Source of the DNA: Sporosarcina cascadiensis
Lineage (GTDB): Bacteria; Bacillota; Bacilli; Bacillales_A; Planococcaceae
Direction: 5' to 3'
Assembly: GCF_009650995.1 (NCBI RefSeq)
Contig: NZ_WHVV01000001.1
Location: forward strand, 325,885-389,884
DNA: 64,000 nucleotides
The notes beneath the pieces were generated by a model, which was not told the origin of the DNA, searched no databases, and worked only from the letters and a program-made list of their open reading frames with translations. Positions 55,827-64,000 of this stretch are shown here, piece after piece. Each line of letters opens with the position of its first letter. Position 1 is the first letter of the stretch. Both the position numbers and the translations under genes were made by a program.

Positions 55827-55931
55827 GCTCGATCACTCCTCTGCATCATTATTGATAATAGGATGTGCAGCATGTTGAAATTTATGTGAAGATATCAGTT
55901 TTAGCAGCAGCTCTTACTTCTGCCGTTCAAA

Positions 55932-56804
55932 TCAATCGATATAGTGTTTAATCAAAACCTGGGTGCCTTTTTCGCCATATCCCTGCTCTATCAGCTCTGA
56001 ATACGTTTTGCGCGCCAGCTTCAGGCCCGGCAAGTCCAAGTTGAGTCTTTCTGATTCCTGCAATGCAATATTTAAGTCTTTAACGAAATGTTTTACGAAA
56101 AATCCCGGTTCATAGTCTCCTTCTATAATACGCGGACCGAGATTAGATAAACAGAACGAGCCCGCTGCACCGGACATGACTGACTGCAGCATGGTATCCG
56201 GGTTTAAACCCGACTTCATCGCGTAAGCCAATGATTCACAGGCACCGATCATATTTCCTGCAACAATAATTTGATTGCACATTTTTGTATGCTGGCCCGC
56301 TCCCGCAGGTCCCTGATAGACAATCTGCTTGCCGAACACAGATAACACAGGCAATAAACGATCAAAAAGCGCCTTCTCCCCGCCACACATGATGGACAGC
56401 GTGCCGTTGCGGGCTCCTACGTCGCCGCCGGAAACCGGAGCGTCGAGTGACTTCATTTGAAGCACTTCAGCTTTTTCTGCGATCTTGACAGCTAAATCAG
56501 GGCTGGAAGTAGTCATATCCACGATAATTTGAGATGGGTGGCCATTAGAAAAAATACCATTCTCCGAAAAATAGACTTCTTCCACATCGGATGGCATACC
56601 GATCATCGTAAAGACGATATCTGCTCCCTTTACAGCATCTCCCACCGTATCCGCCCACTTCGCGCCTAATTCAACAAGCGGATCTGCTTTAGATTTCGTT
56701 CTCGTAAAAATGGATACGTCATAAGAAGCTTTCAATAAATGTTTTACGATACTGGCACCCATGACACCGGTTCCAATAAACGCAATTTTTTCTTGATTCA
56801 TCAT
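55932..56804 (-). CDS. ykwC: YkwC-like beta-hydroxyacid dehydrogenase
   Basis: This 290-residue NAD(P)-dependent enzyme has a Rossmann start (IAFIGTGVMGASIVKHLL), the substrate motif DAPVSGGDVGARNGTL (about residue 120) and the catalytic-lysine motif GAGQHTKMCNQ (about 168-178). It belongs to the 3-hydroxyisobutyrate dehydrogenase family; the substrate is not certain. GGAGTGGT precedes the tandem ATGs at 56804 and 56801. Confidence 0.88.
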   Translation of the reverse strand: MMNQEKIAFIGTGVMGASIVKHLLKASYDVSIFTRTKSKADPLVELGAKWADTVGDAVKGADIVFTMIGMPSDVEEVYFSENGIFSNGHPSQIIVDMTTSSPDLAVKIAEKAEVLQMKSLDAPVSGGDVGARNGTLSIMCGGEKALFDRLLPVLSVFGKQIVYQGPAGAGQHTKMCNQIIVAGNMIGACESLAYAMKSGLNPDTMLQSVMSGAAGSFCLSNLGPRIIEGDYEPGFFVKHFVKDLNIALQESERLNLDLPGLKLARKTYSELIEQGYGEKGTQVLIKHYID

Positions 56805-56982
56805 ACCACTCCTTTTTGCTGTTTCTATGTACTATCGTATCGAAGTTGAAATATTTTTACAACGAACCAAACAAAAAAAGAGGACCGACCATAGTTATAT
56901 GATCGATCCACAAAAGGGGGAAATGAGAATGTTGCTGTGTTCGATTATATTATCCCCCGATTGGCATCTATATAAACCTAAA

Positions 56983-57156
56983 TCATAAAATTTTTTTTAT
57001 AACATTTTCTGCTTTGTGTTTTTCGAATTCATTAATCAGTAAATCCAGTTCCCGACTCAGTACCACAGTACGCTCAGAGTCTAAGCCTTCATCTTCTGCA
57101 ACTTTCAACAGCTGCGCTCTGAGACGTTCAATTTCAAGCTCACAGTTACACTCCAC
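56983..57156 (-). CDS. Spo0E-like aspartyl-phosphate phosphatase (57 aa)
   Basis: Reading the reverse strand of this gap reveals a 57-residue protein of the Spo0E family: IERLRAQLLKVAEDEGL, then VVLSRELDLLINEF. The family signature is SQELD; here it is SRELD. Spo0E-like proteins dephosphorylate Spo0A-P and delay sporulation. The GTG at 57156 has GGAAGGTG 8 nt upstream. It lies between ykwC and repeat copy E. The Gln-to-Arg change in the signature is unusual and could affect activity. Confidence 0.82.
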   Translation of the reverse strand: MECNCELEIERLRAQLLKVAEDEGLDSERTVVLSRELDLLINEFEKHKAENVIKKIL

Positions 57157-57296
57157 CTCTTACACCTTCCATCACAAGTAGCATTACTTTTCATTATACT
57201 AAAAACATGAACGAAATGCGCTATAAAGTTATCGACATATTCCGACAGTTTCGTCTTTTATTTAAATTTGCAGTATAGAAAGGTAAGTGAAAGGAG

Positions 57297-57832
57297 ACCG
57301 TTTCCCTGCGTTCCAGGCGGACGCGTTCTGGAGGGCCCGCGGTGAGCCAACTTGGTCGCTTCGCTCCCGCAAGTTGTCTCACCTGTCGGGCTGATCCTCT
57401 CAGAGTCGCCGCCTTCCACTCCGGTACACTGGCTGGTTTTTCAATACTTTTTATGTGAGTGGGCAGTATAAGCATACTGTCTTAGATTGGTATAAGAAGT
57501 GTGGAATTTCATGCATTACTTATCATTCCGCAAAGGCTTAGCTTCTTTTGTTCAATGCGTTTACAAAGTCGAGAAACGAAAACCATACCAACTAAGTCCA
57601 TACTCTGCAAAAGAGCAGTATGACATAATTTCTCCAATACCAGCGAAGGCGCAACTGCGGGGTTAGCCGTTGCTGTGAGACTGCTGGCATGTTCTTCGCC
57701 AGTAGGCTCATAGCGTAAGGCAATTCCCCAGCGTCGAAGCGGGTTTGAACTGCAAATACACACCATGCAAAATGCAGTATGATTTTCGCAGTACGTACAG
57801 GACAAGTTGTCAAGAACAGTTTTTAGGGCAGA
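57297..57832 (-). repeat. Dispersed modular repeat, copy E
   Basis: This is a reverse-oriented copy with module 2 at about 57297-57437 and module 1 at about 57640-57760. One direct-repeat boundary is present (57561-57581); the other end instead carries a different sequence (TTGTCAAGAACAG near 57806) shared with fragment F. The 14-bp apical stem of module 2 is identical to copy A. It fills most of the 805-bp gap between the Spo0E-like gene and ykvS, the only copy between divergent genes; the remaining 130 bp before ykvS presumably holds its promoter. Confidence 0.82.
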
Positions 57833-57961
57833 CTCATAACTTTTAGTAGATAACTCTTTACCTTTTGTAAGTTTTCAGGCAAACTAGAAAGTAATTCTCA
57901 AGAAAAAATTTTCACTGCTCTACTAATAGAGAGTAATTCACGAAGATAGAAAGGAAGTTAC

Positions 57962-58153
57962 ATGATGACAATTGCAGAAGTCGGAGATATTATTGAGTTC
58001 AAAGAAGGATTACAGGGAATTGTAGAAAAGGTCAATGAAAATTCCGTTATTGTGGATTTAACATACATGGAGGATTTCAACGAGCTGGAGATGGAAGAGA
58101 AAACTGTAATCAACCATAAACGCTATACGATCATACACAGCGCAAAAGAATGA
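57962..58153 (+). CDS. ykvS: YkvS-like protein (DUF2187)
   Basis: This 63-residue protein matches YkvS (DUF2187): AEVGDIIEFKEGLQGIVEKVNENSVIVDLT, a KOW-like small beta barrel, and EEKTVINHKRY near the end. Function unknown. AAAGGAAG precedes two adjacent ATGs (57962 and 57965). It is followed by the lipoprotein gene with no terminator between them. Confidence 0.88.
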   Translation: MMTIAEVGDIIEFKEGLQGIVEKVNENSVIVDLTYMEDFNELEMEEKTVINHKRYTIIHSAKE

Positions 58154-58212
58154 AACCTTCTCTCTGCTGTTCCGTCCAATTAGTAGAATCGTAAATAAAG
58201 GAGTGTCACAAT

Positions 58213-58866
58213 ATGAACATCAAATGGGGTATTATTTCCGCTTCATTGGCAGCATCTTTACTTCTCGCAGCATGCGGGACTTCCGACGCTGATGACAATG
58301 GAAAAACAGATGCGAACGACGAGGCTCCTGTAGAAGAACCTGCAGCTGAGCCGGAGACAGATATCGAGGAAGATACTGACGCTGCTGTCGATAAAGATGC
58401 AGCGGCAGACAGCACTGAACAAGATGACTTGCTTAAAGATGCAGTCGAAACAAAAAGCGATGAACAGGATTATTCCATCATGGTCATCCCCGGTTATTCA
58501 TTAACAAGTGAAGAACCCGGAAGAGACAGCTTGTATTCTGACGAAGACAGCGCAACATTCATGCGTATTGAAACGTCTGAAAAGGGCGGAGAAGCTTTCA
58601 GTTTTGATGAGTGGTATGAAAACATGGAAGAACTCTTAAAAGCGTCCAGCGATGGGACAGACATCACAGAATTGACAGAGGAAGCTGATCTTCCTAAAGG
58701 CGAAGGCTTCCTTAGCGTTAAAGGAGCCAAAGCTGAGTCTGGAGAAGGTTATTTTGAAGGCTATGTCATGGAACGTGAAGATAAGTTAGTTCGAGTGACT
58801 ATTTATGCAGAAGAAAACAATGAACAAATTGAAAAGTTCAGAAAAATGGCTTCTACAATTAAGTAA
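58213..58866 (+). CDS. Putative lipoprotein, unknown
   Basis: This 217-residue protein has a signal ending in lipobox LAAC (Cys21), then an acidic low-complexity linker rich in Asp, Glu, Ala and Pro (about residues 25-75), then a compact domain (about 85-217) with SIMVIPGYSLTSEEPG and GYVMEREDKLVRVTIY. I do not recognise the domain. AAAGGAGTG precedes the ATG. A perfect terminator follows, convergent with the kinase gene. Confidence 0.75.
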   Translation: MNIKWGIISASLAASLLLAACGTSDADDNGKTDANDEAPVEEPAAEPETDIEEDTDAAVDKDAAADSTEQDDLLKDAVETKSDEQDYSIMVIPGYSLTSEEPGRDSLYSDEDSATFMRIETSEKGGEAFSFDEWYENMEELLKASSDGTDITELTEEADLPKGEGFLSVKGAKAESGEGYFEGYVMEREDKLVRVTIYAEENNEQIEKFRKMASTIK

Positions 58867-58870
58867 TAGT

Positions 58871-58902
58871 AAAAACCCGATCACCTGGTGATCGGGTTTT
58901 TA
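58871..58902. terminator. Bidirectional terminator, lipoprotein/kinase
   Basis: AAAAACCCGATCACC pairs with GGTGATCGGGTTTTT, a fully complementary stem with a 1-2 nt loop and T runs on both strands. Confidence 0.92.
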
Positions 58903-58910
58903 TAATATGT

Positions 58911-60323
58911 TCAGGAAAAGGATATGATCTTGTCTTCTAACTCGCTCTCAGATGCTAAAATAGCACGCGGAAAAGATATGAGAAATTCTGTACCTTTGCC
59001 TACCTCACTCTTGACAGAAATGTTTCCTCCGTATTCATTCACTGTCTTTTTAACAAAAGGGAGTCCTAAGCCGGTCCCTCCTTCTTTCAAAGTAACGAAT
59101 GGTAAAAAAATAGTTTCCAGTATTTCCGGACTCATGCCGGTCCCCGTGTCAGCGATCATCACATCCACAGTTTTGGCATCCCCTTCATACAAGTTCACAG
59201 TGAGCGTACCGCTGGAATCCATCGCTTCCATTGAGTTCTTAATAAGATTGACGAATATTTGCTTTATACGGTTTGGGTTGCCTTTTATCAGCAAAGGTTC
59301 TTCGATAAAATTTTCATACACTAGATTAATTTGGTCGAGTAAGGCTTTTGGACGCAATAAAAGCAGTACTTCATCAACTAGCGAATCTAAGGAGAACAGA
59401 CTCATTACGTCTGTGGAAGGCTTCGAGAGACTCAGCATTTCATTGAGAATATCATTCATTCGCTTAACTTCCTCTTGAATGATCATGACGTATTTCTGTG
59501 CATTTCCTTCTACTTCATGCTCTAATAACTGAAGAAATCCCTGTAGAGTTGTCATAGGATTTCTAATTTCATGTGCCACGCTCGCTGCAATTTCACCTGT
59601 CGTGGATAATTGGTCTGAGTGGGCCAATAACCGTAATAAATTTTCCTCTTCGGTCACATCAATCAATTTTATGACAAATAAATCTGTCGCTTGATCTAAT
59701 TGCGTGGTGATATTATAATAGCAGGTTTGATTTTTGCCATGATATGCCCATCTCGATTGAGTTAGACCATTTTTACGTGTATTGCGTATATGGGTCGCAA
59801 TACAAAATTCATTTTCATGATGAAGTGCTTTAAGGAAAGTTTTAAGATGCAGTAAACCTGTATCACGATAAAAATCCAGTTTTTTAAACCGATCGTTGAC
59901 CGATACAAATAAACCCCATTCATTGAAGATACCCATAGGAATATCTGCTTCCTGAAAAGCATTTTCATATACTTTAAAAAATTCCCTTTTTTGCTCTGAA
60001 GTTTTTATCGTGATAATTGCCCTTTCGCTTTGCGGCTGGTATATAATATAGCAAGATGCAAAAGTTTTTTTCTTAAGAAGAAGCTTTCCGGTTAATCCAT
60101 TTTGGAGATGCCCGCGCTGAAAATCTCGATCCAACAGGTGCAGTTCAATTTTTTCAAGAAGGTCAACATCAAATAAATCTGAAATGTGTTTCGGCTCATT
60201 ATCTTGATTCGTCAAACCTTTCAATGCATTAGTCATGCCGAGAATGTCGCCGTGTTTATTGATCATGATCTTATAAAGAGAACTTTCCAGAAATTTATCG
60301 ATACCCACTGAATGCATTACCAA
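58911..60323 (-). CDS. Soluble PAS histidine kinase, sporulation-kinase-like
   Basis: This 470-residue kinase has two PAS-like regions (about residues 12-110 and 115-225), a HisKA domain with HEIRNPMTTLQGF (phosphorylated His251) and an HATPase domain with N box NLIKNSMEAM, G1 DTGTGMSPE and G2 GTGLGLPF. No membrane helix is seen and no response regulator is adjacent, the pattern of KinA/KinE-type kinases that feed the Spo0A phosphorelay. The partner is inferred. The start is a TTG at 60323 with GAGGGGG upstream. Confidence 0.85.
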   Translation of the reverse strand: MVMHSVGIDKFLESSLYKIMINKHGDILGMTNALKGLTNQDNEPKHISDLFDVDLLEKIELHLLDRDFQRGHLQNGLTGKLLLKKKTFASCYIIYQPQSERAIITIKTSEQKREFFKVYENAFQEADIPMGIFNEWGLFVSVNDRFKKLDFYRDTGLLHLKTFLKALHHENEFCIATHIRNTRKNGLTQSRWAYHGKNQTCYYNITTQLDQATDLFVIKLIDVTEEENLLRLLAHSDQLSTTGEIAASVAHEIRNPMTTLQGFLQLLEHEVEGNAQKYVMIIQEEVKRMNDILNEMLSLSKPSTDVMSLFSLDSLVDEVLLLLRPKALLDQINLVYENFIEEPLLIKGNPNRIKQIFVNLIKNSMEAMDSSGTLTVNLYEGDAKTVDVMIADTGTGMSPEILETIFLPFVTLKEGGTGLGLPFVKKTVNEYGGNISVKSEVGKGTEFLISFPRAILASESELEDKIISFS

Positions 60324-60515
60324 ATTACAACCCCCTCGTTCAGATCTTAACCGTTACTGATGATAAGTCGTAAAGTTTCCTAGTAGAAGTTTTTCAAAAT
60401 TGGAAATATAAACTGTTAAGTAACATTATGTCACATATTCAAAATACAAAAAATAGGTACTTAGTCACCTTTAATTTACTATTTATACTATTACAAAGGA
60501 ATAAGGAGTTTTACC

Positions 60516-62279
60516 ATGAATATCGTTTTATCCACCCTAAATGCCAAGTATATACATACAAATATCGCAATCCGTTATTTAAAAGCTTATGCAGAGCCAG
60601 AGTATTCATGCATTCTAGCTGAGTTCACGATAAACGATCCGACATTATCAATCGTTTCTGAGTTGTATCAACATTCACCGGATGTTGTCGGATTTAGTGT
60701 TTATATATGGAATATAGAAGAAACCCTGAAAGTTATTCGCTTACTGAAACTTACAAGACCTGAAACTATTATTGTCTGCGGCGGACCGGAAGTCTCATAC
60801 GATTATGACCAATGGCTTGAGCGGACTCCAGAAATTGATTATATAGTCATTGGCGAAGGAGAGCAGACATTTAAAGATCTTTTAACCGCGATTGACGAAA
60901 AAAAAGATTTATCGAGCGTGCAGGGTATTGCTTATCGGGAAAATGAAACGTTGAAAATCACTGCACCCGGTCCAAAACTGGATTTGCGCACATTGCCGTC
61001 CCCTTTCCGTTTCGTAGAAGACTTACCCCAACTGTCTACACGCGTCATGTATATCGAGACGAGCCGGGGCTGTCCTTTCTCGTGCCAATTCTGCCTTTCT
61101 TCCATAGAAGTCGGCGTGCGTTATTTCAATCGTGAAGCAATTAAGGATGACATACGTTATTTAATGAAGAACGGAGTCAAGACATTCAAATTCGTCGATC
61201 GCACATTTAATATCAGCCGCAGTTACGCGATGGAAGTCTTCCAGTTCTTGATTGATGAACATTTGCCTGGAACCGTATTCCAATTCGAAATTACGGGAGA
61301 TATCATGCGTCCCGAAGTGATCGAATTTCTTAACCAAGAAGCACCTCCTGGTTTGTTTCGGTTCGAGATTGGAGTTCAATCGACAAATGATCTAACAAAT
61401 GAACTTGTAAAGAGACGCCAGAATTTCACGAAGCTTTCACGCACTGTCACCATGGTTAAAGAAGGCGGCAAAATCGCACAGCATCTCGATTTGATAGCGG
61501 GACTGCCCGAAGAGGATTATAGCTCATTCCGGGATACGTTCAATGAAGTATTTGCATTGCGTCCGGAAGAACTTCAGCTCGGCTTTTTAAAGCTTTTACG
61601 CGGAACAGGCTTACGTATTCAAGCTGAAGAATTCGGCTATCGTTATATCGACACAGCTCCTTATGAAATTGTCTCCAACAATGTACTGTCTTTTGATGAT
61701 ATGCTGCGAATCAAACAAACAGAAGATATTTTGGAGAAATATTGGAATTCAGGTCGTTTTATTCATTCGATGGAGTATATTGTCACCGAATTGGTCGAGA
61801 CACCGTTCGACTTCTTTCAGCTGTTTGGCGCATTTTGGGAAAAGCAGGGGTGGTCTCGGATCGGTCATCAATTTGAAGATTTATTCACCCGGCTGGAACG
61901 TTTTTTGAAAGAAGTACTGAAGGTCGATACACAAATCGCAGTCAGTTTGCTGAAAATAGATTATTTACTGCATCAGAAATTCCTGCCGAGAAAAATTTGG
62001 TGGAATTCGGAGCTGGCAGAAGATCAATTGAATGAAATCAACCAGCTGCTTGTCCGCTCTCCGCATATTTTGGGAGAGAATTTTGAATCACTCGGCCATA
62101 CCGACCGAACGATCCGAAAACAAGTATTCATCACGCAAACGGCTGCTAAGTTAGAAGAAGACTTCACTGTTTCAGCGATCCCCGGCTATCTGGTTGTACA
62201 ATACACACCAGGTCAGAAAGCGCGGTATTACCATCTGTCTGACAAGACGTTTGCATCACTGCAACAGCAATTCACATAA
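60516..62279 (+). CDS. B12-binding-domain radical SAM protein (DUF4080)
   Basis: This 587-residue protein has an N-terminal cobalamin-binding-like domain (about 1-140; no DxHxxG motif seen), a radical SAM core with C186xxxC190xxC193 (RGCPFSCQFC) that binds a 4Fe-4S cluster, and a C-terminal DUF4080-type region. The reaction is unknown; relatives carry out methylations or ring rearrangements. AAGGAG precedes the ATG at 60516. It stands alone, with a shared terminator downstream. Confidence 0.85.
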   Translation: MNIVLSTLNAKYIHTNIAIRYLKAYAEPEYSCILAEFTINDPTLSIVSELYQHSPDVVGFSVYIWNIEETLKVIRLLKLTRPETIIVCGGPEVSYDYDQWLERTPEIDYIVIGEGEQTFKDLLTAIDEKKDLSSVQGIAYRENETLKITAPGPKLDLRTLPSPFRFVEDLPQLSTRVMYIETSRGCPFSCQFCLSSIEVGVRYFNREAIKDDIRYLMKNGVKTFKFVDRTFNISRSYAMEVFQFLIDEHLPGTVFQFEITGDIMRPEVIEFLNQEAPPGLFRFEIGVQSTNDLTNELVKRRQNFTKLSRTVTMVKEGGKIAQHLDLIAGLPEEDYSSFRDTFNEVFALRPEELQLGFLKLLRGTGLRIQAEEFGYRYIDTAPYEIVSNNVLSFDDMLRIKQTEDILEKYWNSGRFIHSMEYIVTELVETPFDFFQLFGAFWEKQGWSRIGHQFEDLFTRLERFLKEVLKVDTQIAVSLLKIDYLLHQKFLPRKIWWNSELAEDQLNEINQLLVRSPHILGENFESLGHTDRTIRKQVFITQTAAKLEEDFTVSAIPGYLVVQYTPGQKARYYHLSDKTFASLQQQFT

Positions 62280-62319
62280 AAAGCAGGATTGGGATGTTAT
62301 TCTCCCAATCCTGCTTTTT
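62278..62319. terminator. Bidirectional terminator, DUF4080/ktrD
   Basis: AAAAAGCAGGATTGGGA pairs with TCCCAATCCTGCTTTTT around a short T/A loop, between convergent stop codons. Confidence 0.92.
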
Positions 62320-62325
62320 CAAGTA

Positions 62326-63684
62326 TCACCCAATAATTACACGTTCCTTAGGATAATGATACGGTGTTTTATTCGTTTTACCGCCTAAAGTGTAGATAAA
62401 TGAAATTAAGCCGACCCGTCCAATAAACATCAATACCATGATAATCAGCTTCCCTATGGCTGATAATTCGGAAGTGACACCGAGCGACATGCCGCATGTT
62501 CCAAAAGCGGAAGTAATCTCAAACAGCAAAGGGACAACCGGTATGCCCGGTTCAGTCAACAGAAGCAGCAACAGCGCAGCCATTACCATAAAACAAGCAA
62601 CCAATATCACCGCATATGAACGGAATACATCAATTAATTTAATTTGACGCTTGAATATGTGGATGACGTCATTCCCTCTGGCAAAGTTAATAAGAAACAG
62701 CAGGGCAATCGCAAAAGTTGTTGTTCGGATTCCGCCGCCTACCGAACTCGGCGATGCACCGATAAACATCAGCAGGCTGACAAATATGTCTGTTGCTTCA
62801 CTGAAATTCGTCACGTCGTATGTGACCAGTCCCGCTGAACGCGCAGATACGGAATGAAATAAAGAAGTAAACAGCTGCTGATGCCAGCTCATGCCTTTAT
62901 ACGAATGAAAAGACTCCAGAAGCCAAATCATCAGGGTACCGAAAACCAGCAGTAAACCAAATGTAGCAGTTGTAATTTTAGTGAAAAGAGAAAAACGGAA
63001 ATGCGGCACTTTTTTTGAAAAGAATGCTTTAACTTCAATCAGCACTGGGAATCCGATTGCCCCTAGCACAATTAAAACCATAAGTACCAACTGAACAAAA
63101 TAATCATCTTTATAAATCATCATCGACTGACCGGTAATATCAAATCCGGCATTGGTCGTAGCGGATACCGCCATGAACATTCCGTTCAATAGCGCATCAC
63201 TGAAGGAGTCATAAAAACGATAAATATATAATGTCAAGATTGCTCCGCCTACCAGCTCAATCGCAACAATCAGCTGAATGATATGGCGTATCAGCTGGAC
63301 GAGCCCTTGCAGTGAATACTGGTTTGTATCGACCATAATCAGCTGACGTTCCCGCATGCCAATACGTTTTTTAACCAGCAGCCAGAAGAATGTGCCTATT
63401 GACATGATGCCGATTCCACCTAGCTGCAGTACGAGCATGAGCATGCAAAGGCCAAATACAGAGTACGTCTCCCCTATACTGATTGGAGTCAGCCCGGTAA
63501 CACTGACGGCACTCACAGCAGTAAACAGGCTGTCAATGAATGCAACTTTTACACCCGGCTTATAAACGCCAGGCAGATTCAACAGCAGAAACGAGGAAGC
63601 GATAGCTAAGAAATAATAGAACACAATGATTTGTGCCGGTGTGAATTTATGTAAAACTTCCCTGGAAAGCCTCATCTTTTTCAT
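62326..63684 (-). CDS. ktrD: Potassium uptake channel subunit KtrB/KtrD
   Basis: This 452-residue membrane protein of the TrkH/KtrB family has four M1-P-M2 repeats. Selectivity-filter regions are visible as SAVSVTGLTP, SATTNAGFD, SARSAGLV and TSAFGTCGMS. It imports K+ with Na+ coupling when bound to a KtrC/KtrA ring. The partner here is probably KtrC at 44.8 kb, so I prefer ktrD, though KtrB cannot be excluded. GAAAGGAAT precedes the ATG at 63684. Confidence 0.9.
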   Translation of the reverse strand: MKKMRLSREVLHKFTPAQIIVFYYFLAIASSFLLLNLPGVYKPGVKVAFIDSLFTAVSAVSVTGLTPISIGETYSVFGLCMLMLVLQLGGIGIMSIGTFFWLLVKKRIGMRERQLIMVDTNQYSLQGLVQLIRHIIQLIVAIELVGGAILTLYIYRFYDSFSDALLNGMFMAVSATTNAGFDITGQSMMIYKDDYFVQLVLMVLIVLGAIGFPVLIEVKAFFSKKVPHFRFSLFTKITTATFGLLLVFGTLMIWLLESFHSYKGMSWHQQLFTSLFHSVSARSAGLVTYDVTNFSEATDIFVSLLMFIGASPSSVGGGIRTTTFAIALLFLINFARGNDVIHIFKRQIKLIDVFRSYAVILVACFMVMAALLLLLLTEPGIPVVPLLFEITSAFGTCGMSLGVTSELSAIGKLIIMVLMFIGRVGLISFIYTLGGKTNKTPYHYPKERVIIG

Positions 63685-63787
63685 ATTCCTTTCATTACGG
63701 AAACTCCATTTTCCTACATTATCAAAAGCTTTGAAGAAAAGATAGCATTAGCAAGTATTTTACACTATTACTGTTTTACAAACAAAC

Positions 63788-63811
63788 AGCCCCTTCGCAA
63801 AAGAAGGGACT
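63788..63811 (-). terminator. Terminator after the TerC-like gene
   Basis: On the reverse strand AGTCCCTTC pairs with GAAGGGGCT (one mismatch) around a 6-nt loop and is followed by GTTTGTTTG. Confidence 0.7.
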
Positions 63812-63819
63812 GCCTAAAG

Positions 63820-64000
63820 TTATTTTTTTATTTTGTGTTTCGCAACAGCCAGCAAATAGCCTCCGCCTGCCAGAACCAGCAATACTACCCAGAATATTGA
63901 TTTCCACAAAGTAGAGTGCGGGAATGACTCCGGAATAATCAGCAATGCAGGGTGTGCAAGTGTTAAGACGACCAGCTTTACCCCTACCCAGCCGACAATT
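63820..64000 (-). CDS. C-terminal part of a TerC-like membrane protein
   Basis: Only the last 59 codons are in the window. The reverse strand reads VGWVGVKLVVLTLAHPALLI, a charged loop, then two hydrophobic stretches ending LLAVAKHKIKK before the stop at 63820. The pattern resembles the end of TerC/YkoY-family integral membrane proteins, which are linked to manganese export. With so little sequence, another polytopic family is possible. Confidence 0.5.
   Translation of the reverse strand, partial: IVGWVGVKLVVLTLAHPALLIIPESFPHSTLWKSIFWVVLLVLAGGGYLLAVAKHKIKK

Overview
The window looks like the chromosome of a low- to mid-GC, spore-forming Bacillales bacterium, most likely a Planococcaceae member close to Sporosarcina. 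This rests on long runs that follow the Bacillus subtilis ylb-cta-yla-pdh-ykr-yku gene order, a caa3 oxidase cluster, sporulation genes (ylbJ, a Spo0E-like gene, an orphan kinase), frequent TTG starts with strong AGGAGG-type ribosome sites, and compact convergent terminators. No rRNA, tRNA, CRISPR array, transposase or prophage gene was seen. The genus is an inference.

Layout. 1-13.5 kb is the rpmF/ylb region: rpmF start, yceD, tmcAL, ylbL, ylbJ, coaD, rsmD, an unrecognised stalk-domain protein, ylbG, a degenerate GDPD-fold protein, ricF, an extra MurE ligase divergent from a regulatory-domain-less aspartokinase, and a CAP protein. 13.1-22.7 kb holds yugN, an AI-2E-family protein and the heme-copper oxidase genes ctaM, ctaG, ctaF, ctaE, ctaD, ctaC, ctaB and ctaA. 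22.7-34.4 kb holds pycA, ftsW, ylaN, ylaL/ylaI-like genes, ylaH, typA, ylaF, suhB and yktB/yktA. 34.4-44.1 kb holds a nitronate monooxygenase-like gene, pdhABCD, ykyA, def, a 23-codon mini-gene, rpoY and rnjA. 44.8-49.3 kb holds ktrC behind potABCD. 49.5-64 kb holds ykuU/ykuV, two MFS pumps with a LysR regulator, darB, ykwC, a Spo0E-like gene, ykvS, a lipoprotein, a PAS histidine kinase, a B12/radical-SAM protein, ktrD and the end of a TerC-like gene.

How genes work together. pycA and pdhABCD control the two fates of pyruvate. The cta genes make, load (heme A) and assemble a caa3 oxidase. rnjA, rpoY and ricF belong to RNA synthesis and decay. ktrC, ktrD, darB and pycA are all families tied to c-di-AMP control elsewhere.

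Most unusual content. (1) A dispersed intergenic element of about 500 bp occurs in four near-complete copies (about 8.4, 28.7, 44.2 and 57.3 kb) plus a fragment (51.1 kb). It has two modules in fixed order, each able to fold into a long hairpin, and paired positions co-vary between copies. (2) Inside an extra module copy at 29.3 kb sits an array of seven 21-bp units, an 8-nt TGATCA-type core followed by a 13-nt variable spacer. (3) A self-contained promoter-RBS-23-codon ORF-terminator unit encodes a very basic peptide at 42.1 kb. (4) An extra MurE with the DNPR motif is paired with a lone aspartokinase catalytic domain; I suggest a spore-cortex DAP branch.
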